Of a DNA stretch of 64,000 nt, positions 25,744-34,665 are shown in pieces. The DNA is taken from assembly GCA_036555705.1 (NCBI GenBank), contig DATBKT010000087.1, positions 124,001 through 188,000 of the forward strand, read 5' to 3'. Each line of letters opens with the position of its first letter. The first letter of the stretch is position 1. The notes under the pieces are model-generated. The model saw only the letters and a list, made by a program, of their open reading frames with translations. It was not told the origin of the DNA and made no database searches. The stretch is from JARBAU01 sp029237525 (GTDB taxonomy: Archaea; Thermoproteota; Nitrososphaeria; Nitrososphaerales; Nitrososphaeraceae). The translations under genes were made by a program, and so were the position numbers.

Positions 25744-27042
25744 TCAGTAAGCATTATTCTTGGATCTATATGTGAGTATTTGATTCAGAATTTGGTCCCC
25801 CAATATTAGTCCTAGCTTCCCCTTCCGGCCCCAATATTCTGTAAATCGTTCACTGCCATCACTCTTCACACTACATCCAGAAAATAATACTGGGACTGGA
25901 TCGTCGCTATGACTATTTTTTATACAAGGTGTAGAATGATCTCCTGAAACAACGATCAAGGTATCTTCAATGTCCCTCCTGTCAACCAAAGGCCCAAAAA
26001 ATAATCTGTCAATGGCTTCGATATTGTTCTTCTTTCCCTGCCAATCGCCGTCATGTCCAAATTCATCCGGTCCTTTAATGTGGATATACATAGCGTCCAA
26101 TTCTTGCAATCTGTCTACGGCATGCAAAGCCTTGACCTGATAATCCTGAACATTACCAGCTCTGAACATCTTCATCCCTAGTACCCTTGAAATCCCCACT
26201 TCGACCGGCATATCGACTATAGCTCCAAAGTTCAACCCATATCTTGAGTACATCGACTCAATGCTAGGGTACTTGTTACCTGAATCTCGTGTCAAAATTC
26301 CGTTAATATTCATTAACCCTGAGGCATTCCTTGCTTTATTAACGGGGTGATTTTTTAGTATTTCCAACGACTGGCTTGTAAATTCATTCACAAGTTTTGC
26401 AGAAATAATGGCAGCATCAGAATTGTCTTCAGGATGGCTTTGCAAAATTCTCTCGTCGGGTGAGGATGCCTTTGCTATGCCAATGCCGTTAACTTTAGTA
26501 TAAGCCGGATCAGTATTGGAAATTTTTTCAGACAAAGAATGCTTCGCATGCCTAAGTCTTATAGCGACTCTGTGAGAAATTGTAGGAACTATGCTAATCG
26601 AGACATCCAGATCGCTGAATTTAATTGTATCATTCAGACTTTTGCATAATTCGCTGGCTTCAGTTACCGTTATGTTTCTGCCAGCCCTCCTATCTAATAT
26701 TCTACCATTTGAGTCCACTGTTGCAAAATTTCCTCTTAGAGCCAGATCACCATTCTTGAAGTCAATCCCCGAACCAATTGCCTCAATTACTCCTCTACCA
26801 ACATAGTTTCCATCGCGAAAGCTATAGCCAAGCATATTGAAGACGGCAATATCAGATTGGGGCGCAATGCCTTTCCCGACACTTAATACGTTCCCCATGC
26901 ATCCTTTACTAGCCAAAAAATCCAAGTATGGCGTGTTCGCTGCGTCAAGTGGAGTTGTATTACCAAAATTTGGATGTGCTAGATCGCCTACTCCGTCTAA
27001 GAGAACATAAATAATCTTACAGTTTCGGTTTTGTTCATTCAT
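25744..27042 (-). CDS. apgM: 2,3-bisphosphoglycerate-independent phosphoglycerate mutase (archaeal)
   Basis: Interconverts 3- and 2-phosphoglycerate in glycolysis and gluconeogenesis. 432 aa, alkaline-phosphatase superfamily. Metal and active-site motifs are LLDGVGD near the N-terminus, GKGIAPQSDIAVFNMLGY with the phospho-Ser, KGPDEFGHDGD, and SGDHSTPC near the C-terminus. This matches the archaeal ApgM type rather than bacterial GpmI. Stands alone; a 330-bp gap separates it from the divergent GalT-like gene. Confidence 0.93.
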   Translation of the reverse strand: MNEQNRNCKIIYVLLDGVGDLAHPNFGNTTPLDAANTPYLDFLASKGCMGNVLSVGKGIAPQSDIAVFNMLGYSFRDGNYVGRGVIEAIGSGIDFKNGDLALRGNFATVDSNGRILDRRAGRNITVTEASELCKSLNDTIKFSDLDVSISIVPTISHRVAIRLRHAKHSLSEKISNTDPAYTKVNGIGIAKASSPDERILQSHPEDNSDAAIISAKLVNEFTSQSLEILKNHPVNKARNASGLMNINGILTRDSGNKYPSIESMYSRYGLNFGAIVDMPVEVGISRVLGMKMFRAGNVQDYQVKALHAVDRLQELDAMYIHIKGPDEFGHDGDWQGKKNNIEAIDRLFFGPLVDRRDIEDTLIVVSGDHSTPCIKNSHSDDPVPVLFSGCSVKSDGSERFTEYWGRKGKLGLILGDQILNQILTYRSKNNAY

Positions 27043-27374
27043 AGGAAATTCGGATTATCGCGAGAGATTTATCTCTAATGGAGCAATTAAATGACGGTTT
27101 CTTCAAATGAGTTTAAATTTATCGTTGAATATCATTCAATATAAATTATCTGCACTTAATCTCAAGATGTTCCGAAATATTATTGCAATGTATACACTCC
27201 GATTATACAACTTATATGTCGAAAGAGACAGTCTAATGATATTTATTAATACTTAACAACGTAACCGGTAGAACTTTAATTTATTAATACTTGATTCCAA
27301 GTATTCAGAACCCGATCTTTGGAGAACCTTTATTTGAAAGGTAACCTACGATGTTTAGAGGTATGACAAGCTAG
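27043..27374. other. Divergent intergenic region with a 14-bp direct repeat
   Basis: About 330 bp between apgM (minus) and the GalT-like gene (plus). ATTTATTAATACTT is present exactly at 27241-27254 and 27279-27292, start-to-start spacing 38 bp. No gene is seen. Both copies resemble TATA elements, so this may be a duplicated promoter element. Confidence 0.5.
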
Positions 27375-28403
27375 TTGAGCATTCTTAGAAAAGATTATGT
27401 TTTGGACAGGTTTGTAGTTGTTCCCGTAGCCGATACCAGTCGTGTGGGAGACGAAATCGAGAAGAATCAATGTCCATATTGCCCTGGAAATGAAGCTATG
27501 ACTGAACCTGCACTTATAGCGTTAGTCGCTAAAGATGGAATGTTACAGAGACTTTCAGATTCAGATGAGAATTGTGTCGATGGTTGGTGTGTTAGAGTCT
27601 TCCAGAGCAGTCATCCAGCTGTTTCTACTGTTTCTGTGTCTGAATTCTCAGATAAGCCACATTACAGTGAACCTGCTTATGGTTATCATCAAGTAGTTGT
27701 CGCGTCCCCAAGTCACAATCAGTCTCTCTCACAGATTTCTATAGATCAATGGGCTAATGTACTGCTCGTTGTACAAGACAGAGTGAGATGGCTCTATTCA
27801 CAAAAGAGTGTGACTTATGTATCGATCTTTGTAAATTGTGGAGCTGGTGCTGGTGGTGCAATTCTTCATCCTCATTTGAATATGATGACATTTTCAGCAA
27901 TCCCTCCGACAATTGAAATGGAGGCAGAAGCCTACCATAGATATATGAATGATCACGGTACTTGTTCAGCGTGTCAGATCCTTGGTGTTGAGTCTAGCGG
28001 GCCAAGACAGATCTTAGCAACAGATAGTTTTCTCGCATTCTCGCCTTGGGCTCCAACATATCCATATGAATTCTGGATTTATCCTAAGAGACACAGCACT
28101 GCTTTTTCGAAAATAACACAGAAGGAGATAGGTGATTTAGCTCTTATGATGCGTGCCACATTGGGCGGTATGTCCAAGGCACTGGACAATGTATCCTTTA
28201 ATTTAGTATTTCACTTGTCTCCCGAAAAGAAAAACAGCAGGCAGATACATTGGCACATAGAAGTTTATCCGCAGTTGAGTACTTGGTCTGGGTTGGAGAG
28301 AGGTTTTGGGGTTTACGTGAATGAAGTAACCCCTGAGAAATCAGCTGAACTTTTGGGATCAGCTTGTAGGAAAGAGCTTGCAGGTCTGGTAGGCATCACA
28401 TGA
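27375..28403 (+). CDS. Galactose-1-phosphate uridylyltransferase-like HIT-superfamily protein
   Basis: 342 aa, TTG start. CPYCPGNE near residue 34 and CSAC near residue 197 are the zinc-binding pairs seen in GalT; GAILHPHLNMM carries the active-site HPH and HWHIEVYPQ the second His pair. GalT transfers uridylyl or adenylyl groups between hexose-1-phosphates. Since no other galactose gene is nearby, an archaeal sugar-nucleotide or related nucleotidyl-transfer role is the safe statement. Confidence 0.82.
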   Translation: MSILRKDYVLDRFVVVPVADTSRVGDEIEKNQCPYCPGNEAMTEPALIALVAKDGMLQRLSDSDENCVDGWCVRVFQSSHPAVSTVSVSEFSDKPHYSEPAYGYHQVVVASPSHNQSLSQISIDQWANVLLVVQDRVRWLYSQKSVTYVSIFVNCGAGAGGAILHPHLNMMTFSAIPPTIEMEAEAYHRYMNDHGTCSACQILGVESSGPRQILATDSFLAFSPWAPTYPYEFWIYPKRHSTAFSKITQKEIGDLALMMRATLGGMSKALDNVSFNLVFHLSPEKKNSRQIHWHIEVYPQLSTWSGLERGFGVYVNEVTPEKSAELLGSACRKELAGLVGIT

Positions 28404-28441
28404 GGTGATATTATTTATTATGGTAATTTGGAATATATTGC

Positions 28442-28888
28442 ATGCCGAAACTTGAGACCTGGCTCAGTTTCGCCTCGCTGGGTCTATGCGCAATGTACGT
28501 TGCCCTGCTATTGTCTTTTTATACATTTCTCATTGGTCCAACCGGAAATGGCCCAAATACAGTCGTAGATCCTGTCGCAGTAATGGTACAAATAGTTTCT
28601 ATATCAGGGGCCCCTGCTTTGGTGATCAGCGGGATCGTATTTGCGATGACACGAGGTTCTCGGAATAAAGGTGCTGGCCCAGTTCTTATAATAGCAGGGA
28701 TTATTCTTATTATTGGCATAATGTCACTCAAGTCTGTCAGTACTAAAATTCCCGAAAGGATGATGATATCTATGTTCGATCCAGTGAATTATGCATTCAT
28801 AGCCGGTGGAGTTGGAATAGTGCTTATTGGGGTATACCAGTTCTTGCAACCCAAGAATCAAACAAGTAACAGAATTCGGCTTGAGTAA
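28442..28888 (+). CDS. Small four-helix membrane protein
   Basis: 148 aa, four hydrophobic segments (about 9-30, 45-66, 78-97, 116-136). No known motif. It follows the GalT-like gene by 38 bp on the same strand and may be cotranscribed. It resembles the 143-aa protein at 57557-57988 in length, helix spacing and a shared pattern around the second loop and third helix (ISGIVFAMTRGSRNK versus MSIIAFIITRKSPSR), so the two are probably paralogues. Confidence 0.65.
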   Translation: MPKLETWLSFASLGLCAMYVALLLSFYTFLIGPTGNGPNTVVDPVAVMVQIVSISGAPALVISGIVFAMTRGSRNKGAGPVLIIAGIILIIGIMSLKSVSTKIPERMMISMFDPVNYAFIAGGVGIVLIGVYQFLQPKNQTSNRIRLE

Positions 28889-28971
28889 TCAGGCATTTTA
28901 CAAAACTGAACTCAAATTATCATCAAGTATATTTCAATTAATTTTTAACTAATTTGTTACGATAGTTAGCC

Positions 28972-29706
28972 TTAAATTCTTCCAAGTTTTTCAACATATC
29001 TTTTGTAGGCCTGAAGATAAGACCTCTTGTCGCCTATATCTATGAACCCAGATTTGGTCTTAAATCCCTTAACGAGTTTCTTAGCATCGAGAGCTTTACG
29101 AACTGCGTCGTCCATACCAAAGGTACTGGATTTCGGGATTAATTGAAAAAACTCAGGTTCCATCACATAACATCCAATGTTTATAAGGCCCGTAATCTCT
29201 GGTTTCTCTCGCCATTTTATTACTCTGCCGTTCAGGGGATTGGTGCTACTGTTATCGTCAAGGTCAATAAAGCCGTACTTGAGGTTTGTTTTGTACGATG
29301 AAAGTGCCATTGATAGAAATGCCCGCGAATCTCGATGCTCGATTATCATTTTATCGAGATTGAACTCATAGATAGAATCTCCGTATACACACACAAACCT
29401 TTCATGTTGAAGATGCCTTTCTGCAGTCTTCAATTGTCCTGCAGTGGCAAGAGGACGATCTGATCGAGCATATTCTATTTCTACGCCAAATCGCGTACCA
29501 TTTTCAAAGTATTCTTCTATAGCTCTATGCAGGTAACTCACACAAAGAACAATTTGTTCAAATTTTCCACCTCTTTTACTTTTTAGCCATTCAATAATAT
29601 GCTCCAAAAGAGGCTTATTACCAAGGGGCAACATTGGCTTAGGAATGAAAAAAGTATAAGGTTGCAATCTTGTGCCTAACCCTCCTGCAAGAATTACAGC
29701 TTTCAT
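28972..29706 (-). CDS. Sugar-phosphate nucleotidyltransferase
   Basis: 244 aa, GT-A-like fold. The N-terminal signature AVILAGGLGTRLQPYT with PKPMLPLGNKPLLEHI is complete, as are VCVYGDSIYEF (metal-site Asp) and KWREKPEITGLIN. Family members make NDP-glucose, NDP-mannose or related donors. No left-handed helix acyltransferase domain follows. It resembles the gene at 56714-57409; which sugar either uses cannot be read from sequence. Confidence 0.88.
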   Translation of the reverse strand: MKAVILAGGLGTRLQPYTFFIPKPMLPLGNKPLLEHIIEWLKSKRGGKFEQIVLCVSYLHRAIEEYFENGTRFGVEIEYARSDRPLATAGQLKTAERHLQHERFVCVYGDSIYEFNLDKMIIEHRDSRAFLSMALSSYKTNLKYGFIDLDDNSSTNPLNGRVIKWREKPEITGLINIGCYVMEPEFFQLIPKSSTFGMDDAVRKALDAKKLVKGFKTKSGFIDIGDKRSYLQAYKRYVEKLGRI

Positions 29707-29764
29707 TATTTAGTTCATTGATGTAAAAAATCTTCCATTTATACTAACCTTTCATATTCCCTAG

Positions 29765-31102
29765 TCAGTAGTCTTTCAATATTCGAATTATTTTCTTTAT
29801 TACTTCAATAGGTGTAGGAGCAAATACAAGAGTCATTGCTTCCTTTCCAAAATCACCTTTGTGGTAGATAACGTCAGCGTTAGGAGTATTATTCAATGCT
29901 TGAATAACTCCCCAAGAAATCGAATGACCTTCTCTTTTCTTTATTTTTTTAGGCTCTTCAGTACGATCATAGTTAGCAACTACAAATATCTTGCTAGCAA
30001 TTGATATAATTTTGGAATCATACTTAATGTTCATTGCAGATCTCATGAAAGGCTTGAAACTCATATGTGTTAGAATTGCGGCCGCAACATGTTTAGAGGC
30101 ACCAAATCCTAAGTCTGATGCAAGTCTTGCATTGTTTCCTACCTTGACAATCCGTCCATCGGCTGCCATAACATCGCTACAATCCTTCGGCTCTGTGATA
30201 GAATAACCTAGATTAGACTGAGTTTCCGGTATCAATTTACCAAAATAAGGCGTGGATTCTATGACATTGATTGCTCGACGTAAGGCAATGTATACCTCAT
30301 AGCGTTCAGCGGAATCGTAAAGTCTAGTGAGGGGAGAGCTCACAATCAGATTAGGCGCAACATTAATTCTGTTATTCAATGAAATATGTGTGAATTGATT
30401 TGCCATTTTACATGCATATATTGTCGGAAAATTTCTAGCTACAAATGCAGTTAAAGATGCTGAAAATGTACAACCTCCGCCATGCATACGATCATACTTC
30501 AACCTTCGGTTTGATATCTTAAATATCTGATTTTTAGTATCTACAATTACGTCTGTGGCAGTTCTGCCAGATAAATGACCTCCCTTCAATACTACATTGT
30601 TTGGTCCCATTTCCCTAATCTTTTGAGCAGCGTCTACAGCAGATTGTATCGAAGTTATCTTTAAACCTGAAAGTGCCTCTGCTTCAAATATATTCGGCGT
30701 GACTATGGTTGCTAAAGGCAGTAGATTCGATGAAAAGTCAGCTATGGCATTTGGATCTAAAAGTGGTTCTCCCGTTCCGGCAATCATTACTGGATCTAGT
30801 ATCATAGGGATTTTGGATCCCTCCAAGGATTTTCTTATAGAATTGATTGTCTTTTTGCAGTATACCATCCCAATTTTGATTGCGTCAGGAGAAATATCAT
30901 TTAAAATAGTGCGAATTTGAGTTTCAATCATCTTTGGTGGGGTTGGTGTGATTCCTGATACTCCGGATCCGGTTTGAGAAGTTATGGCTGTGACAGCCGT
31001 ACAACCGTATACTCCAAGAGCAGCAAAAGTCTTAAGGTCAGCCTGAATACCTGCGCCCGCTGACGAGTCACTTCCAGCAACTGATAATGCAATTTTCTTC
31101 AA
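29765..31102 (-). CDS. thiD: Bifunctional HMP-phosphate kinase / thiamine-phosphate synthase ThiDN
   Basis: 445 aa. Residues 1-260 are ThiD: AGSDSSAGAGIQADLKTF at the start, MILDPVMIAGTGEPLL in the middle and the anion-hole region MHGGGCTFSASL. Residues about 270-445 are ThiN, the archaeal thiamine-phosphate synthase (replacing ThiE), with SNLGYSITEP, DVMAADGRIVKVGNNAR and GFGASKHVAAAIL. The fusion covers HMP-P phosphorylation and coupling with the thiazole. No TPP riboswitch is evident upstream. Confidence 0.93.
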   Translation of the reverse strand: MKKIALSVAGSDSSAGAGIQADLKTFAALGVYGCTAVTAITSQTGSGVSGITPTPPKMIETQIRTILNDISPDAIKIGMVYCKKTINSIRKSLEGSKIPMILDPVMIAGTGEPLLDPNAIADFSSNLLPLATIVTPNIFEAEALSGLKITSIQSAVDAAQKIREMGPNNVVLKGGHLSGRTATDVIVDTKNQIFKISNRRLKYDRMHGGGCTFSASLTAFVARNFPTIYACKMANQFTHISLNNRINVAPNLIVSSPLTRLYDSAERYEVYIALRRAINVIESTPYFGKLIPETQSNLGYSITEPKDCSDVMAADGRIVKVGNNARLASDLGFGASKHVAAAILTHMSFKPFMRSAMNIKYDSKIISIASKIFVVANYDRTEEPKKIKKREGHSISWGVIQALNNTPNADVIYHKGDFGKEAMTLVFAPTPIEVIKKIIRILKDY

Positions 31103-31218
31103 TCTAAATTACCGGAATAATGCATTTAGCTTTACCATCAAACCTTCTTATCGTGCTTGCCATGTTATATAATATCATTGTCGACCGTGAGCCAATTCTG
31201 ACTTGACCTGAATACTGG

Positions 31219-33039
31219 CTAATTCGAACGAAATATTCTTATCTCCTTATCATTATGAAAAGCGCCAGTTAATATTTTTCCATTATCAGTTCCTTTGTCG
31301 ATTTTAATTCTAGATTTCTTGCCTACCTGACTGCTAAATGCATACTCTTTATTAATGTGAATTTCCACCATCTTGCCAATCTGAGATTCAGGAAGGTAAA
31401 TCAGAAAAGATGACCCATTCTCATTGAACTCAAATTCAATTTCGTGGCGATCAACAGTATCTTTCACGTCTACATCTAGACTTATGCCTAAGATCTTTTC
31501 TAATTCGGATATTGTGGTTCCACCTTTGCCTATTATCCTAGGAACAACATTCTTGTTCACTAAGACTTGAGCGCGATTATTGGACAAAATACTGACTTCT
31601 GCCTCCGGATCAAATCTTCTTACTATGTCTTTGATACGAAATTCTGCTAATCTGAACATCGGATTTTCAGAATAGGTATTTGTTTCAGTGATAGGTACTA
31701 CCACATTTTCTTCTCCGTAAGTATAAATTTCGTATTCGACAACACCTGACTCGAAATCTCTAACCTCCACTAAAGGCCTAGCGAGATCGGCCTCAGCCAT
31801 TCCATTTGGTACTTTCACGGTAAGTCTAATTTCGTACACCTTTTGTATATGCCCACCTTTGATAAATATTATGGTATCTAAGATGTGTGGAATCATTCCC
31901 AATTCAACTCTACCTATAAACCGTTGAATTGCATCAAGCGGACTGCTAGCGTGAACTACGCCCACCATCCCTACTCCGGCAAGTCGCATATCTGCAAATA
32001 CTTCAAAATCAGGAGCTCTTCTAACTTCATCGAAGATTGTGTAATCTGGTCTAACTAGCAATAGGATATCCACTGCTTTCTCAAAACTACCTTCTAGTGG
32101 TCCATACTGAGTTACTTCGATCGGAACTTGTAGATCCCTAGGAGATTCGAAGGTCTTTACTATTTTCTCGTTTGAAACATAAAAGTCTGCCAAGCTACTA
32201 GCAAACGTGCTCTTCCCAGAGCCTGGAGGGCCAGATATTATTATTCCTTCAGCGCCACTCGACAGTTTCTCGGTCAACTTTTTCGAAATCGAGTAGTCAC
32301 CCAGATTCAGTTTTACAATGGGTTTAACTATAGTTATTTCAATCGCATCAGAGAATGGCGGCCTAGTGACAGAAATCCGGTACTTGCCATATTGTATTAC
32401 TGTTGCACCGCTTCTGCTTATTTCAACTTTTCCGATCCCACTGACTCTTGATGCTTCGCTTATTTCAGTAATAATCGATGACATTTCTTTATGCGAAGTA
32501 ACATCCTCCTTGAGCCTTGTAAGTTTGAAATTTCCAGGGGTTCCTTTTTTTGCAAAAGGACAAACACCTTCCTTTAAGTGTACACTCATAGTACTTTCAT
32601 CAAAATAATATTCAAAAGCGAGATTCGAAGTTTTTGGCGGATTAGCTATGTACATGGAATCTACTCCTTGTGCTTCTGCAACTAACGATTGGACAAGATC
32701 TGCAGTCACTAGCGTTGCATTCTGGTTCAAAGCTATATCTTTGATAATAGCATCAATTCTTCCACGCTTTGCCAATCTTATGTCCTCAAAATTTGGTCTC
32801 TCCCCAGCAAAGCTCAGTGCTATTTGCTTTTTAAGACACAACTCTCTTATTCTTCGAATCTCGTCGAGTCCTACAAATCCATGTTCTTTGTTGACTGAGG
32901 CTTGGGATTGAAGCTCATCCAATACGGCTAATGGAATGATTATCTCATTGCCACTTTTGATTCTCTCAACTTCTAACATCCTTGTCACTTCGCCATCTAT
33001 AATTATGCTCGTATCTACAACGAACTTTTTGAAATCCAC
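31219..33039 (-). CDS. PIN domain-ATPase-KH protein (COG1855 type)
   Basis: 606 aa in three parts. A PIN-like RNase domain at about 1-140 carries acidic residues in VDTSIIIDGE, LDELQSQ and GRIDAIIKD. A secretion-ATPase-like P-loop domain in the middle has GPPGSGKSTFASSLA (Walker A) and DYTIFDEVRR (Walker B). A KH domain near residue 500 shows VVPRIIGKGGTTISELEKILG. Widely conserved in archaea; presumed RNA-processing or ribosome-associated ATPase, but substrate unknown. Despite the PIN domain it is not a toxin: there is no antitoxin partner. Confidence 0.92.
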   Translation of the reverse strand: MDFKKFVVDTSIIIDGEVTRMLEVERIKSGNEIIIPLAVLDELQSQASVNKEHGFVGLDEIRRIRELCLKKQIALSFAGERPNFEDIRLAKRGRIDAIIKDIALNQNATLVTADLVQSLVAEAQGVDSMYIANPPKTSNLAFEYYFDESTMSVHLKEGVCPFAKKGTPGNFKLTRLKEDVTSHKEMSSIITEISEASRVSGIGKVEISRSGATVIQYGKYRISVTRPPFSDAIEITIVKPIVKLNLGDYSISKKLTEKLSSGAEGIIISGPPGSGKSTFASSLADFYVSNEKIVKTFESPRDLQVPIEVTQYGPLEGSFEKAVDILLLVRPDYTIFDEVRRAPDFEVFADMRLAGVGMVGVVHASSPLDAIQRFIGRVELGMIPHILDTIIFIKGGHIQKVYEIRLTVKVPNGMAEADLARPLVEVRDFESGVVEYEIYTYGEENVVVPITETNTYSENPMFRLAEFRIKDIVRRFDPEAEVSILSNNRAQVLVNKNVVPRIIGKGGTTISELEKILGISLDVDVKDTVDRHEIEFEFNENGSSFLIYLPESQIGKMVEIHINKEYAFSSQVGKKSRIKIDKGTDNGKILTGAFHNDKEIRIFRSN

Positions 33040-33271
33040 TAATTCTGGATTAGAATTACATCCTAAAGTATTTTGTTTTTAGTTTTAGTTTCTATCTACC
33101 ACCAGTCAGTAGAGTTAGAATCTTATGTACATTTTTTATAAGATAAACGCAAAGAATCATCAATCAAGATTCGGATTAGGACTTGATAATTAGTAGTTTG
33201 GTCGTTCGACGATAAGATCGGATCATTCAAAATACGAAAAGTACTTTAAAAAGAAAAAAGGATTATGTGCT

Positions 33272-34030
33272 ATGAAACTGAAAGGAAAGGTTGCTATAAT
33301 TACCGGAGCAACGGGTGGAGTAGGCAAAATTACAGCTAAGAGGTTGCTTTCGGAGGGGTGCAAAGTCGTGCTCATTGGAAGGGATAAGAATAAGTTGACT
33401 GAAATTAGCGCCAAACTCGGTAACAAGCGAGATACGTTGGCTATTCGTACGGACATTACTAAGGAAGCGGAAGTTCTTAATGCGATTGATCAAACAATTT
33501 CTAAGTTTGATACTGTAGATATACTTGTAAATAGTGCAGGTGTGATTAGCGATCCTACGCCATTTCATTTAATGAATGATGACCAGTGGAATTTGCTAAT
33601 CGATGTCAATCTTATTGGTACATTTAGAGCCATAAAATCTGTGTTGCCTATAATGATCGAAAAAAACTCTGGTAATATCATAAATATCTCGTCCTTGCTT
33701 GGGATTAGGTCAATCGCCAATGTACCGCTTTCAGTATATGGTGTAACAAAAGCAGGAGTGATAATGTTAACAAAAAGCATTGCAGTCGAATACGGCCAGT
33801 ACGGCATCAGATGCAATTGTATCGCTCCTTCTACGATTAAGAGTCCTATGATAGAACCCTATCTTCAAGATGATAATGCTAGGCAAATGTTAGAATCCTC
33901 TTTTCCATTACATAGCATAGGAGAACCAGAGGATATTTCCGGAGTCGTAAGTTACTTGTGCTCCGAAGATGCGAAATGGATTACTGGTACTGTTATCAGA
34001 GTTGATGGCGGTATATCAGCCAAACAATAA
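33272..34030 (+). CDS. Short-chain dehydrogenase/reductase
   Basis: 252 aa classical SDR. Nucleotide-binding TGATGGVGKI at residues 11-20, NSAGV near 90, catalytic Ser (ISSLLG) and the YGVTKAG motif (Tyr and Lys), and the C-terminal ITGTVIRVDGGI typical of FabG-like enzymes. Arg following the third strand (IGRDKNK) suggests NADP preference. Substrate unknown: FabG-type fatty-acid or secondary-metabolite reduction cannot be separated from other uses. Stands alone. Confidence 0.88.
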   Translation: MKLKGKVAIITGATGGVGKITAKRLLSEGCKVVLIGRDKNKLTEISAKLGNKRDTLAIRTDITKEAEVLNAIDQTISKFDTVDILVNSAGVISDPTPFHLMNDDQWNLLIDVNLIGTFRAIKSVLPIMIEKNSGNIINISSLLGIRSIANVPLSVYGVTKAGVIMLTKSIAVEYGQYGIRCNCIAPSTIKSPMIEPYLQDDNARQMLESSFPLHSIGEPEDISGVVSYLCSEDAKWITGTVIRVDGGISAKQ

Positions 34031-34095
34031 CGTCTTTTTACTATCTGTACTGGAATAGGTCATGGTAACTGGCTATTAGATAAATCAAAAAACCA

Positions 34096-34518
34096 TTATG
34101 GGAGTTTTTTGCTAAGCTTTTTGACTTCCGGAATAATTCTAGCCGCTATGATTTCATGAACATTTTCCGTTTTGGCATCAAACGAGAGTAGTAATACATA
34201 ATTTAGAGTATTGTCCGAATCAGTTATTGGAATGGTTGCTCTTATGAGTTTGGAGTAGTGAGAGCTTGCATAGTGAATTTTTCCAAGGTGATACTGCCAT
34301 CTAAGTCTTGTATATTGCCTTGTTGCTGCGGTAATTGAGTATTGTGCTCTTTGTTCTGGAGTTAAAAGAGGCTTTAATCCCTCCCTTTCTGCTACCCCTA
34401 ACAGCACACCTTCATCATTTGCAAGTCCTGCAAATCTAACTGATTTGTCTAACTGGATAATTCGATCACATGATTCTTGGAAAATATCTTTCAATATCTT
34501 TATTACAATGATAGGCAT
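34096..34518 (-). CDS. Small conserved soluble protein of unknown function
   Basis: 140 aa with a mixed alpha/beta pattern and no membrane segment. VRFAGLANDEG near residue 27 and the central YHLGKIHYASSHYSKLIRATIPI resemble a group of small thaumarchaeal proteins (I associate it with DUF6659, not certain). A roadblock/longin-like signalling fold is a guess. It faces the SDR gene convergently. Confidence 0.65.
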   Translation of the reverse strand: MPIIVIKILKDIFQESCDRIIQLDKSVRFAGLANDEGVLLGVAEREGLKPLLTPEQRAQYSITAATRQYTRLRWQYHLGKIHYASSHYSKLIRATIPITDSDNTLNYVLLLSFDAKTENVHEIIAARIIPEVKKLSKKLP

Positions 34519-34665
34519 ATTTGGATTTTTATGGATATATGTCTAGGTTGAAAATAGGCCTTATGGTTTTGCTTCCGAGTTATTCTGTAAGATTACATGT
34601 GAAGTCAAAAACCCAAGCGAATACTATTAATTTGATCTAGTCCGAGGATGAAGCACTAGATACTT

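Noticed and set aside
27375..28403. Naming the GalT-like gene as a galactose-pathway gene
   Set aside because: HIT-type motifs support the superfamily, but no GalK, GalE or other Leloir gene is nearby.
31103..31218. Possible TPP riboswitch before thiD
   Set aside because: No TPP-aptamer conserved segments could be seen in the 116-bp upstream gap.
31219..33039. PIN domain suggesting a toxin-antitoxin system
   Set aside because: The protein is the large PIN-ATPase-KH type; no antitoxin gene is adjacent.
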